Part shown: positions 19,468-31,845 of the stretch, piece by piece
Numbering within the stretch: position 1 is the stretch's first letter
Layout of the letters: the number at the start of each line of letters is the position of its first letter
Assembly (NCBI GenBank): GCA_018350325.1
Contig: JAEVLN010000014.1
Location: forward strand, 2,422,514-2,486,513
Direction: 5' to 3'
Length of the DNA stretch: 64,000 nucleotides
Source: Globodera rostochiensis
Lineage: Eukaryota > Nematoda > Chromadorea > Rhabditida > Heteroderidae
Program-made: the position numbers and the translations under genes
Notes under the pieces: generated by a model
Seen by the model: only the letters and a program-made list of their open reading frames with translations
Told to the model about the DNA's origin: nothing
Database searches by the model: none

Positions 19468-22400
19468 CTGAAGAGATTTGAAATTTGAGAATTGGAGGCG
19501 ACGGGGGGTGGTGGGGGGGGGGGTGCGCCTTTTTGGGATGTCCTTCAAAAAGCAGAAAAGGGGGGGGGGAGAAGCGCTGAATGTGATGGGTGGGAAGGGG
19601 GGGGGGTAAATAGCGCGGAAGGGACGCGAAGAGTGGGGGGGGGGGTGGGAGGGAAATGAATGGGGGGGGGGGGATCGGTTTCAGGAAAAGTAAGGATTTG
19701 AATACCAAAGAGAGTTTTGTACTTTAGAACAGCAGCAGAAGCAGCAGCATGCGTTTGTCTTCACCTCCCGAAGGAAGTTTGGATGGGTTCATTTGCATTA
19801 TTCCCTGCGAAAACTTTGCCGAAAACGGAGGGGGGGGGCGGGGGTCGAATGGCAATGGCAGAGGCACAATGGACGGACGGACGAACCGACGACCCATCGC
19901 GCGATGTCCGTTCGCGTGATGAAATAAAAAACACCAAACATCCGTTCCCCGGAGGGAGGGGGGGGGGAGGTGAAGATGGCCTTGTCAGAAGCACCGACGG
20001 CCCACTTCAATTGGTCGGAAGAATGGAATAGATAGGGGGGGGGGGGGGAGGAAGTCCTTTCAATGGCATTTCCGCCACTTTGGGTGGAAGGGGGAGGGGA
20101 GGGGGAGGGGAGGGGGGGGGGGGGGAAGGGGAGGGAGGGATATAAAATATAAATGTGCCTGTATGAAATGGCAATGAATTGGTGAATTATTCATCGGCAG
20201 ACAATTGACGGATGAGGGGGAATTGGTATCATTCGGGCGAAATTGGCACGCCCTCCAGGACCTCCATCTTTTATACCCCGTTTTGACCAGAGTTCGGATA
20301 TTTGTTGCTTTTTGTGGTTTTTGAAAGGCCGATTTTGTCTTTTTTTTGTTGAAAATGCTGCTTTTTAGTGTCTTACTGCTGCTTTTAAACCTTTTGAGAT
20401 CCAACCTTTGGATTTTGGCACATTATTTATTACGCTCAGTGGCAGGTTGCTTCTTTTTTTTTGTTGTTTTGCCCCAGGATTTCCCCTTCGGGGCAAACAA
20501 AGTATGGATGGATGGGTTTAGTGGTTGCGGGTGGGGGTTCCCCCTTTGCCCCACACAACGACCATTACGCCCCTTTTACGACTTCACCCATCCATGTTGA
20601 CCCGCCCCTCAGGGGATGGACAGTACTGGAGGCGCACCTGTTCGATTCGTCATCGAGTTCGAATCGCAATTGCCCGAGAGGAAATGAATTGGTGAATGGA
20701 TATATGTTGTAAATGGATGGGTTGTGCTCAATTGTCCAAAGCGGGAGGGGGCATATTTTTATTTGGTGGTAAAGGTGAAGGACAATGGAACGAGCGGGAG
20801 ATGAATGAGAGTGAGACTTTTGAACGTTTTGAACGGACACAATCGCACTTTTGAGAGGGGGGGGGGGAGGGGGGAGGGGGGGGGGGTGATAAGGTTAAGT
20901 GGGGGGGGGGGGGGGGGTAAGGGCAGTAAGGGCAAAGAGACAAAAAGTGATTGGAGTTGAATCGGGTCGAAAATGTGCCGGCCGGCCACTGAATGGGAGA
21001 AGTGGTGGCGGCGGGCATTCACTCGTCAGTCGGCCGGTTGAGGATGAGAAGTGACAACGGAGGTACAACGAACGAACGACCCGACGATCACTCAATTGGG
21101 CGGTTGGGGACGACGACAAGTGGTCAATTGGCCTCGGGGAAAGCAAAGTGTTCGAAATTAATCCGAACAAAACGACGGGCGACTAAAGTGAACATTGGTC
21201 ACCACTGATCATTTGTAACTCGTTGGTACACGTCCATTATGGCCTTTTGCCAATTTGCCCAAAAACTCCATTTTTTGAATTATCTCAGACATTAAATATA
21301 TGGCTTTTATTAATTATAAAAAGAACAATAACACACACTGCAAGCAACAAACAGTATGTAATGTAATGCAATTAGGTGGACGGGAGGTTGGGGTTGTGAA
21401 GAGAATGCGCCCCGGGGGCAACAATGGATGTGGAAGGGTTGGGGGATGTGCCCTCCCCTTTTCTTCCACTCCGATTGGGCCAACAACTTCCATTCCCCCC
21501 CCCCCCCATTCTTCTCCTTCCTGTGCAAATATTCATCCATTTGTTCCAACTTTCTTCCAAAGGTCGTTTTTGGGATGTCCTTTACTCTCTTTTTTCTTCC
21601 TTTTTACAAAGAAAGTCCTTTTTTAGCAAAAACACGAACGGAGGGGGAGGGGGGGGGGGGGGGGGGGGAGGGGGGGGGGAGGGGGTGCAGGCACTTCCCA
21701 TGGGAATAAATAATTTACACGAAATCGGAGCCAAAGGAACCAAAACGGTGGTGGGAAAGGGAAGGGGGGGGGGCTGATGAGATTGGAACGAAACGGGGAA
21801 TTGATGTTGGGGTGGAAATTTATTAGGAAAAGAACGGGTAGGGGGGGGGGTGAGAACGATCGCTAAAGAAAGGGGAATAAAAGGGAGGGGGGGGGGAGGG
21901 GGACAACGGACCCAATGCAATGAGTGAAAGGGGGGGGCACGGGACTGGGACAAGGACAAGAAGCCACAAAAGCAGGACAGGTACCGGAATTTGAAGCAGT
22001 GGCACTGGAAAGCGAATGTTGTGCTAATAAACAGACAAAAACTGACGATCCTATCACATAAAATAGCGAACATTAGCATTTGACAACGATCAGATTGGGA
22101 AATGTTGAAATTTATGCAAATGTAATGAATGGGGGGGGGGAAGAATTGTGGCCGATGGGAAGTGTTGATGACACAAATGAAGAGACGGGTTGGAGGAGGC
22201 GAACCAATGGCCCGATGAGTGGGCGGATGGCATTCAATGTCAGAAATGAGTCGTGAAGAAACGGTTTTTCGGATGTTGAACGAAGCCAAGGAGAGGGAGG
22301 GGGGATTTGGGGTGGATTCTCGACCACTCTCGAGCAAATCCAGGACGGAGGACAGTTTGGATGACGGCGGTTCACATTCAGCTAATTTTGAGTAGTTTGG

Positions 22401-24546
22401 TGGACGGATGGATTTGCGGAGAGTTGAGGGCGGGAAATCCGATCCAGGAGAGGGGAGAAGCGGAGAAGAGCAGCAATTGGCGGAGAGTGAAATGGACCTT
22501 CACTGCCGGGAGAATGGAAATGACCCCCGGGGGGGGGGGGGGGGGAGGGGAGACCATCCCAAAACATTGGTAGAGAAAATACATCGTGAAATTTTGAAAT
22601 CGATGAAAAAAGTGCCATTTTCAGAAGTGCCAATTGGGTCTCAGATGTGCTTCGATGAATTGCCGGTCCAAATGCGTGGATGGAAATGACAGAAACTGTC
22701 AGTTGCCGAGCGTCCAATCTTTTGCACAATTCACTGGCTGTTTTCATTCTCCAAATTGGAAATAATCGTCGCCCCCCCAGGCGATCTTTCACTCTCGACT
22801 ATTTCTCAGCGACGAAAAATTTGTGGACCTCCACGGGATAGAGGAAGAAGATTGGATTGTTTTAATGGGATTTGGCCCCACATCCATTGTCGTCGTCCTC
22901 TCTCTCCCATCCATCGGAACCAGTCCCAACCCCCCCCCCCCCAAACACAAACACCCGTTTTCCCCTAGGCATAGTTAGTTTAGTGACCGCTTCTCAAAGC
23001 AATGATTGAACAAGAGAAGAATGAGAGTGACTTATGATGAGACGCCCCGGGGGAGTAAAATTACGATGAGTTGTTTTTTGGAGTGTTCTTTCTGTAAAAT
23101 GAGGAGAATAATTTGAGTGTAGGAATTGTGTGGACTCAATTCTGCAGTAAAATCAAGACCGGCAAAAGACTTTTTAGCAACAATTGCACGAGGATTTCCA
23201 CAAAAACTGCCACCCGCACAGAAACAAATTCGAAAATGGCAATGTTCGAGTGTAATCAGTTAGTGAATGTGAGTGGATTATGCATGCCAAAAGTATAAAA
23301 GGGGCTGAACACTTTCGGTTTGCCCCCCCCCCCCGACAATGGCCTCGGGGGAGGAAAGGCGCCGGAGGGGAAAATCGGGCTAATTGAGTTTTGCGGTCGA
23401 GTTTCTCTTTGCCTTTAATTTCGCATCCATCCGGCTGCCATTATGCAGATTTTGCTGCAGAGATTTCCGACATTAAGCGAATTTTGAGTTGCATTTTGGC
23501 GATGTGTTGCGAAATTTGCATTCGAATTGAATTTTGATTGACCCTTTTCAGAAAAAAGAGTTCGAAAAGTTCGCAATTGGATTTGGAAATGGGAAAAAAA
23601 GAAAGCATTCACATTCAGAAAAACTTTAGGTCAAATTTGAAGTTGGACTAAATTCATCCGAATTTCCAAAAATACAAATAAATGACAAATAACTTATTGG
23701 ATTTTTCCATTTGTTAAATTGAAATTAAGCTTTGTTTAACTTAAAGTTTTTATGTTTTTAATATATTTTAATTTTATTAATTTCTTGCATCCTTTTTTAG
23801 TTCTGCTGCCCCAATAAATTTGATTGCCCCTTTACACAATTCTGTCAAGTGCACTTTTTACCTGTCTCCCCCAACAGTTGGCCAATCAAATATTAACGCA
23901 AAAATGCCCTGCGGGGATTGCTGTGCTTCTTCTCCCTTTATGTCTCCGGCCAAATGCCCCGGGGGGAGCGTGCTGTTGGGCACCACAAAACAATTATTTC
24001 GATTGTTCCCCCCCCCGGGCAAGCGATTATTCCGCCCCTGGGGCAATTGGTCGTAAAGAGGAGGAGAAATTTTTTATTCAATTGGAAAGACATTTGAGGA
24101 CCCAAAAACACCCAAAACAACTCTCCCCCCCCCCCCCCTCCCGTCCATTGTTGGCCACCGGTCTTCGGCATTTGAACTCAAATTTCCCCGCCGATTCTTC
24201 TTTCTTCCCGCAACTTTCCATTTCACATCCTCAGGGGCTACTTAATTAATTAATTAATTCGCCTTCACCGCCGCCGGTGTAATTCCCCTCCCCCTTTCAA
24301 CCGAACCGCCCTGCCGCCCAATGGTCTTCTTCCATGTCATGTTGTTTCTTCTTCATCTGGTCCAATTACTCTTTTACCCCCCCCCCCTCGCCCCCTTCTT
24401 ACTTTGTTTGGGAAGAGAGTTTTCCCCTCCGGGGAATTGTCACGCAAAATTGGCATCTTTCTTCTCCTCCCCTCTTCAGCCATTCATCCGCATTTATTCA
24501 AAGAGTGCTGACAGAACGTCGACAGATTTCTTTTCTTCAATTTGCT
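19468..24546. other. 5-kb gene-free region with dense poly-G/poly-C tracts
   Basis: Divergent intergenic region between the FnIII gene and receptor subunit 1. I recognise no gene. G runs of 9-20 bases occur at about 19511, 19561, 19599, 19637, 19662, 20037, 20119, 20863-20888, 20901, 21648-21680, 21841, 22132 and 22529, mostly on the plus strand up to 22.6 kb; C runs dominate after that (22931, 23322, 24008, 24124, 24379). A TTAA repeat lies at 24243-24260. Open frames here code only poly-Pro/Gly and overlap in several frames. Promoters of both flanking genes must be in here. Confidence 0.6.
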
Positions 24547-27500
24547 ATGATCTTCTTCTTCCGCCACAACATTTTCGCACTGTTCGCCGCCACTTCCGTT
24601 GTGTTTGGGGACAGTACGTTTATGCTTTTACTGTACAAATTGGACCAATTCGAGTTCAAATCCTCCCAACCAATCTAAGGGCGTTCTCTATACGATCAAA
24701 ATGGCGAATTTCTGCCCCATGTTCGACTGGCCAAGGACCTGGTGGAGAAGTACGATCAACGTGTTCGACCCGTCATGAACCATTCGATTGCAACCCGAGT
24801 CAATTTCACGATGAGGTCGCATATTTATTACTGATCAAAGAGTATAAACGATCAGCGAACCTCGTCCATTAAGCCTCTACCAAATATTGGCAATCAACGA
24901 AAAGGTGCAAAGTGTGGACTTGAACCTGTGGATCATCCAGAAATGGAAGGACGAATTTCTCGGCTGGGACCCACACAAATACGGTCTTCCGAATAAATCC
25001 AAAAACTGATTAATCCCGAACATAACCGCAGGCGGCATAAATGCCACAATTCTTCCCCACCATCGAATTTGGCTGCCGGACACATATTTGTACAATTCGA
25101 TGGTGATGAACCGTGAGGAAGTGAATGAACCAATTTGGATTACCTTACAATACCAGCAGAGTTTTAGAGCGAACGGTACATAAATGTGATAGTGAGCACA
25201 GGTGGGCGGGCGGGCAATTAGGGGACTTTTTGTTAATTAAATAAATGTAATTGCGGCGGCACAGATTATTGGAATGAACGGCGTGGGGCGGAGGTGGGTG
25301 AGGGAATACAAAAAAATCAAATGACAAATGCTAAATAATTGTCCAGGTTATGTTCATGTTCCCGGCACTGTACAGAGTCAGTTGTCGCATTCACATTCAG
25401 TCGGTTGAGAACGTCCAACTTTTGCTGTCCGTCCGTTCATGAGAATTTCCCCTAATTTGTAAGGTACTTCCCGTATGACCAGCAAACTGCACACTGGTAA
25501 GCCGGTGGGAAAGAAAGTTTTTTTTTGGGTGGAAAGGCGTCCCCCGTTTTTCGTTTTTGGATTTAAATTTTCTGATTTGAGGGGTAAACACTTGTATCTC
25601 ATTGTTCGGTTGGTAATTTTTTAGAATAGAGCCCGGACTTGAACTTCGAGCGAGATCTCGAGTCGAGATTCTCGGAAAAATGTCGGTCTCGAAAAATGTG
25701 AAGCTCATTTTTCGTCGAGCGAGGTCTCGAGGTCGAGATTCTCGAAAAATCTCGAGCCGAAACATTATTTTATTTATCGAAAAAATAATTTTCAACCAAT
25801 CTCAAGGAAAAAGCTTAGGCCTTCTGTTTAAGGTGATCAGCTCGTGGACGTCGGACATAAAGCATGGCTTTGATCATTGGAAACAAGCACATTAACATCC
25901 ATCCCCAAAGGTCCATCGACTATTGGCCGGACAGTGAAACAGTCAACCTGTACTCCTTTATTCCCAACGAAGAATGGGAGGTGATGTCCTTCGAGATTCA
26001 CCGAGTAGTGGTCAGTGCCATAGGGCATTTCTTGATCAAAGCCAATAATGCCTTGTATATTACACTTTCTGTCCCTCAACTCAAGGAGAAGTTCGTGTGC
26101 TGTAACGGTAAGCCATTCATTGCCCCCCCCCCACTTTTGCCCCCCCCATTTGAAGAGCCGTGGGTGCTATTGCACGCTTCTTTGGTTGTACGACGAAAGC
26201 CCCTTTATTACATTGTTGGCATCCCCAAATTCGGCAAAAACTAAAAAGATAAAAGGTAAACCTCGTGCTGCCGACATCGGTGATAACTCTGGTGGCGGTC
26301 ACCGGCTTCTTCACTCCCGCCTCCACCAGCAACGAGCGACGGGAGAAGCTCAGCTTGGGCATCGATTCGGTTGGTAGGCGCCAATTGCCGTCAAATTTAA
26401 TTCAAATGAATCCCCCCCCCCGTTTCCCGTCAAAGTTGTTGGCCATGTCCATTCTGATGATGATGGTCAGTTGAACTGCTTATTTTAGTAGAGCACGGAC
26501 GGACATTTTGGTGAATAAACATTTCGACTCGAACATTCGATATATTTAAATTCAAAAACCCGTGCTTTATTTGATCTTATCACAACGTTTTTGATCGGGC
26601 AAGCCTCTTTTAGGTCAGCGAACAAATGCCGACGTAAGAATTTTGTCCGAATTTCCGCTCATCCCCTCCTTGTCTGATCAGCACTTCGGAATATGTGCCA
26701 TTGTTCGGTTTGTTTGTTATAAGTTCAATCTGATCGGTTTCCTCATTATAAAGGCCTCTTCTACCTGTCCATTATCGTCATCATTTTTTCCGGCACTCTG
26801 ATCACGGCTCTCGTCCTCAATGTCCACCTCCAGAAGACGTACAATCGTCCAATTCCGCCTCTGATCACGTCCTTTGCAATTTGTCTACAAAATGATCAAT
26901 CGCCCCCTATTTCTGTTCCAGTTTTATCTTCTTTCATAAAATTGCTCCCTGGCTGGGCATCCGACCTTCCATGGTTCTTATGGAGCTCTGGCAGGAAACC
27001 GGTTACAATTTGGGTCCATTTCTTCAAAATGCCAAACTTTCAGGTGTCTGTATTCGAGGTTTGAATGACGAACAGCAGCGACCGAGAAACGATTCGAGGC
27101 GGAGGGTGGCAAAGAGTCGGTCAACATCACGCCGGAGGCATCAACTACAAATGGCCAGTACGGACGCGTCCGGCATGATGGCCTTAGAACACATGGGGAC
27201 GGAGCAGTCCCCGTTGGAACGATCGCCCAATGATAAGTCAGCAGCATTGCATAGGGAGGGAGGGATAGAGTAATTGGGGGGTCATTAATTCGAGAATCTC
27301 AAAACTTTGAGTCGAGACTAACCGGAATTCAATGCGCAAAAATCGTCAAGGTCAACCTTCAGAAATGCAAAGCGGGCGCCGGAAAGGAGTTCTGTTGGCA
27401 ATTTCTTTTTCCAAATGAGGCGAATAAGCAGTGGCGGGGGCGGGGGGAGTGGCAACAAATGGAAGAAACCCCCGGGGGGAGGAAAGGGCGGCGGTGTTGA

Positions 27501-28489
27501 CGAATTGTTGACGCCCAATTTGGGGGAGCCGGCCGAGTGGTCGGTGATGGAGCGGTCCATTGCGGAAGAGGACGAGGCGGAAGGGCCCGGCGCCAACCCG
27601 AACAGCGGGCTGAGTGCCGCACGTTCCGTAATCGCGCGACGGAATTGGCGTCGCATTGCGCAGAAAGCTTGTGCCAAACGTGAGTCGGAAAGACTGAAAC
27701 AGAGAAAACGGTCATGTCATCATAACGGAGCCGTTCAGACCGAGATGCCCTGGAGCGAGGTCAGTGCCGTTCTGGGGACCGAGATGCCCTGGAGCGAGGT
27801 CAGTGCCGTTCTGGGGACCGAGTGTCCGAGGGGGGAGAGGTGGAGGAGATTCCCTTCGCGGACCTGTCCCCGGGCCGTCTGTCCCTGGCATCCCCCGTCC
27901 GACAACTTTACTCCACGAATCGGACGTCCTCGTCGGTGTTGTCGCCTCGTCTCCCCTCTCCGCTTCCGCCCACTCATCCGAAGAAAAACGCTGTCCCCCA
28001 GCAGCTTCAGCCCGCTTCATCCCCAACACTTTACCATCGTCCTCCGGCTTCAGCCGCCGTTGCCAAAGCACCCGTCAAGAAACCGCCGCCCGTGCCATTC
28101 AAAAAATTCTCTTCCGCAACACAACCAAACAAAAGTCCGGTGCAGCCAGTGCAGTCGTCGCTGTCCCCCTCCATGCCCCCCGCCCTCCAACTCCTCCTCC
28201 TCCCGTCCAACTCCAAAAAGGACCCAAACGCAAATGCGGCCGCAATGCTGGACCTGAAGTTGCGACGTCGGTTTGCCCACGAATGGGAGTTTCTTGCAAC
28301 GGTTTTGGATCGCGTGCTTCTGATCGCTTTCGTCGGGTGGGCATTTATTTGGCACTTTGATCCCATCCCCCCCCCTTTTTCAATCTTTGCTTCAGATTGG
28401 TTGTGTTCGTGACAGCCGCGATGATGGCAATCGGAGAGCTAATCTTACGATCATACCCAAACGGAGTCAGAGAATGGCACAGCGAATAA
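24547..28489 (+). CDS. Nicotinic-type Cys-loop receptor subunit 1 (alpha-like)
   Basis: Many exons. A signal peptide (MIFFFRHNIFALFAATSVVFG) starts at 24547. The ligand-binding part follows: LVEKYDQRVRPVMNHS, NLWIIQKWKDEFLGWDPHKYG, RIWLPDTYLYNSMVMNREE, then FMFPALYRVSCRIHIQ. Loop C has vicinal cysteines (KFVCCNEPW), the mark of alpha-type subunits. M1 follows RRKPLYYI; M2 reads REKLSLGIDSLLAMSIL with Glu at the cation-selective position; M3 is LFYLSIIVIIFSGTLITAL. A long Ser/Pro-rich cytoplasmic loop with a 39-bp tandem repeat leads to M4 (EWEFLATVLDRVLLIAFV) and the end HSE at 28489. Such subunits form acetylcholine-gated (or related) channels at neuron and muscle membranes. The Cys-loop exon (25464-25496) and the next one appear frameshifted, so the gene may be damaged or the sequence may hold indel errors. 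Confidence 0.85.
25627..25763. mobile_element. Truncated TAGAGCCCGG element in a receptor intron
   Basis: Starts TAGAGCCCGG and continues into TCTCGAGTCGAGATTCTCG-type palindromes. The opposite CCGGGCTCTA end is missing. It resembles the complete element at 38758-38935 in inverse order, whose right end reads AAGTCCGGGCTCTA. It lies in the intron between the Cys-loop exon and the following exon. Confidence 0.6.
27739..27816 (+). repeat. 39-bp tandem duplication in the M3-M4 loop of subunit 1
   Basis: Two identical 39-bp units (27739-27777, 27778-27816) and the first bases of a third. The first unit begins exactly after the GTTCAG acceptor that joins the GTGAGT donor at about 27679. In the frame that reaches M4 each unit codes 13 residues (DALERGQCRSGDR). 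Confidence 0.85.
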
Positions 28490-28709
28490 AAGTGCCATTG
28501 GATATTGATTGGCTGCTGCAAATTGTCCAATCAACGCATAAAAGATCTCCTCAAATGTTGAAACACTGCAAAAGTCCTCTCAACGACCTCCCCCCCCCCC
28601 GCCCACAAAGACACCAAAATAAGGAAAAGCTTGATCACAGATCAAAGGATAAAAAGTAATTAATAATAAAAATTCGGTCTTTTCTTAGAGAACTTTTTCC
28701 ATTTTTTGT

Positions 28710-31700
28710 TCAGCCTTTTTGGCCAATTGTTTCCGCCGTCGGCGTTTTTGACTTTGCCGCCGCCGCCGCACGCCTCCGTTCCAACAACGCGTTGTTCTTC
28801 ACCGTTTTTGGATCTTTTAATGCACAAAAATCCCCGCCAAGTCGCATCATTGCCAAGGCGTGGCTGACCTTTTCCTGAAATTGAATAATGACAGAGAATT
28901 AACCCCCAAGACACAAAAACATTGCATCCAGGTACTGTATTCCAGAATGTTACGGTATGAATTATGCGGCTGACTCGAAAGCCGCCCATTTCCCCGGGGG
29001 GTACTCTCCCCGCTCTACCTGGATACTGTACACGCGTCCTCGGGGCAATGGCACCATCGTTCTCGGAATGTTCAGAGAGGACTTGGCCCCGCTGCCCACA
29101 AAAAAGAGAGCCTTCCGTTTTGCCCCTTTCCTCGGCACTTTGCATTCGCATTCCGTGTGACTGTCACTTCCGCTCTCAGCCGATGAGGAAATCTTCGCTG
29201 TTTCGGCGGCCGATTCGAAACCGCCGTCGGAAATGGACGAATCGGAATGGACTGGTGGAAGTGGAAAAGCCTTCGGGGGTTGTCCTGCAGGCCGAATCAG
29301 AGCCGAAGACATTAGCTAAATGATCGGAAAAATCAATCAACTTTTTCGGAGCGACGATGAGGGGTGATCGGACGTGGCATCCCCGCCCCCCTCCCCCAAA
29401 ACGATCACCTCCCCCAACGATTCCTCCCCCCCCCCCCTAAAACGACCCCCCCCCCCCCCTTAAAAACGACCCCCCCCCCTTAAAACGATCCCCCCACTCC
29501 CCAAAACGATTCCCCCCCCCCCATAAAACGACCCCCCCCCTTCAAAAACGACCCCCCCCCTTTAAAACGACCCCCCCCCTTCAAAAACGACCCCCCCCCC
29601 CCTTTAAAACGATCCCCCCACTCCCCAAAACGATTCCCCCCCCACTCCCCAAAACGATTCCCCCCCTCCCCAAAACGACTCCCCCCCCCCCCTAAAAGAC
29701 CCCCCCCCCCCTAAAATAATCCCCCCCCCCAAACGACCCCCCCCCCCACCTGTTCGATGGTTAACCGCTCGGCCGGATCCGTTCTCAACATGGCAGCAAG
29801 TGTATTTTTAGCTGAAAACCCCTTTCTTTTGCTTAATCGGTGAAGTTAGCAGCGAAATGACTTACTGGACAGCGAAACGTCGCCCCATTCGTCCTCGGGA
29901 AAGGCAAACATTCCCACGGCTAAATCGCATTTTAATGCTAATATTGACCGATTAAACTCACTGATCCGTTCACGCATCCCCGGAGAGAATGGAAGTCCCT
30001 GCATGGAGTAGAAAGGCGGGTAACCGCACAGGCTAAATGCACAAAGTGATCAACAAAGGCTGAGAAATATTGTTGAATCCTCAAACTCAAGCAGTTAACC
30101 GATCTAATGGACGCTTATTTTAAAGATGGATTCTCTGGTATCGCCAAATTTGTCGACCCTGAACATGATGAGCTTACGTACAGAATGTAAGTGGCCACTC
30201 CCAGGGCCCAAATGTCGCAGCCCTTGTCGTACTGTTGCCGGTTAAGAATCTGAACTTGTCCATTTTCTCGAAATGTTCTTCGTCCACCCACCTCGGGGCA
30301 CACATATGCCGGAGTGCAGCATGGCGACTCCATCAGCCGTCCCTTTTCTGCACGTTTGGCAAACCCGAAGTCAGCTAATTTGAAGGTGCACTGCTCGACA
30401 GCGTTTGAGCTGCACAAGATGTTCTCCAGTTTTATATCACTGCAACAAAATGAACGGCGTTAAATTGATCCAAAATTTTCTTCACCGATGTGCGATGTTT
30501 CGGTCGTGTAGGTACTGAACAGCACTGCCAATTTGGCTAACAATTCGGGACACACCTTTCAATATGAATAAAGACATTCATTTAATTTAGATGAAATGTC
30601 AGAACATTTCTCCGAGTAGGCCAATCGTCCGTTCTCCTCGAAGATGGTCAACAGATCGCCGCCACCCATGAACTCCACCACCACCAGCAAACACTTGAGT
30701 CCGTCGAAGCAGTTCTCGAACATGTCTCCAATGGACACGACGTGCGGATGTCCGGCCGCGGACCAATGCAACTCCAATTCGCGCCGACTGCGCGCGTTGT
30801 CGCGCAGCACTTTCAGCGCGCACTTCTCGCCCGTTCGTTTGTGGTAGCACGCCTTTGGGAGAAGGTCGCAAGGATTATCCAAAATGGCTGCTTATCCGAT
30901 GCTTCTTCTGCTGCTGTTGGATGGGCTTGACCTAACCAATCTCTACGTGCTAGCTGCTACCAACAATCATTTACATATTACAAATACGTCCCCCACCCCC
31001 ATCCCCCGAAGGTCCGTTATTCAATGCTCACCATCACTTTGCCGCTTTCGCCAATGCCGACGATCTGTTGTTCATGGGTGGATAAGATCCCCCCAGCCCT
31101 GGAGAGCGTTAAACCTCGTGGGAGATTTTGTACTCGTTGGTCACTGGGGACTCCTTCAGCTTCAACCTTTTCCCTTCCGGCGCTTCTTCTTCCCCCAACA
31201 ACGAGGCGGTGGCTGCTGTTCTCCGAATGGACGTGCACACGCACAGCGATGACTTCAACACGTCCGAATTGGGCAATCCGCCGAGCAGAGACTCGTTGAA
31301 TTTGCCGCAAGTTGATGGAGCGCGGGACTGACGGACGGCGAGCCGAAAGGAAGCGACTGGGGAGGACCCGGAGCTGTACGGGAAGAGGCCATGACGAATG
31401 CCGTCCATGGCGTCGCCGGGAGAGTCGTCATCATCCACTGACGGAGACTCGTCGACAAAGTCGCTGAGCTGGGCGTCAAGCGGAGCACAGGCAGACATGC
31501 AAATTTGTTGCTGACGGAGGGAGATAATATGAACAGAAATCAGGCTAAGTGTTTATGGCCTAGCCCACCCCCCGCCCTTTGGCCACCCCCGCCCCGACCT
31601 TTGGCCATTCCCCGACCTTTGGACACCCCCCGCCCCGACCTTTGGCCCCCGCCCCCTTTGGCCACCTGCTCCCCTCTGCCGGAGGGACTGTCCGGCGGCG

Positions 31701-31845
31701 GCGGCGATTTGTGCCCTTCTCCGCTTTGCTGTTGCCGACTGAGTTCGTCCAACGCACGCAGAAATGGGTTCCCCTCCCTTTCTGCGTCCTCCAATTCTGG
31801 TGAGCCAACTTCTTCGACCGTGTTCAATTGCTTAGACTTGGCCAT
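28710..31845 (-). CDS. MAPKAPK2: MAPKAPK2-like Ser/Thr kinase (MK2/MAK family)
   Basis: Minus-strand gene with the start ATG at 31845. A low-complexity, acidic N-terminus leads to NEYKISHEV and the Gly loop IVGIGESGKV, then the ATP Lys in CALKVLRD, VVVEFMGGGDLL, the catalytic loop HRDIKLENIL (split by an intron), DFGFAK, the activation segment ESPCCTPAYVCPEV, CDIWALGVATYIL, GYPPFYSMQGLPFSPGMRERI, FAFPEDEW and LRTDPAERLTIEQ. The last exon (KVSHALAMMRLGGDF ... NALLERRR) matches the autoinhibitory/NES and basic tail of MAPKAPK2/3, stopping at 28710. In this family p38-type MAPKs phosphorylate the Thr before Pro in the activation loop (CCTP here) and the kinase acts in stress signalling. A C-rich minisatellite fills the intron at 29.4-29.75 kb. 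Confidence 0.9.
29380..29752. repeat. Poly-C/AAAACGA minisatellite in a kinase intron
   Basis: About 17 imperfect units of 7-14 C followed by A/T-rich AAAACGA (unit roughly 17-25 bp). On the coding (minus) strand this is (TCGTTTT-G8-14)n, able to form G-quadruplexes. Units vary mainly in C-run length and in T/A insertions. It ends directly next to the exon coding LRTDPAERLTIEQ. Confidence 0.9.
31520..31665. repeat. CCAAAGGTCGGGG minisatellite, first intron of the kinase gene
   Basis: Short repeats of a GGCCAAAGGTCGGGG-type unit (on the plus strand CCCCGACCTTTGGCC) run from about 31560 to 31665. They sit between a CAG/GTGGCC donor and a CCGTCAG acceptor that would join the first two coding exons in phase. 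Read through instead, they give a Gly/Lys/Arg-rich frame that ends at 31540. Confidence 0.55.

Noticed and set aside
21582..22337. 251-residue minus-strand frame in the G-tract region
   Set aside because: Mostly poly-Pro from G runs on the plus strand; no domain, no splice context, overlapping open frames on both strands.
29380..29752. CRISPR-like repeat array
   Set aside because: Units are contiguous with no unique spacers, lie in an intron of a eukaryotic kinase gene, and vary only in homopolymer length.
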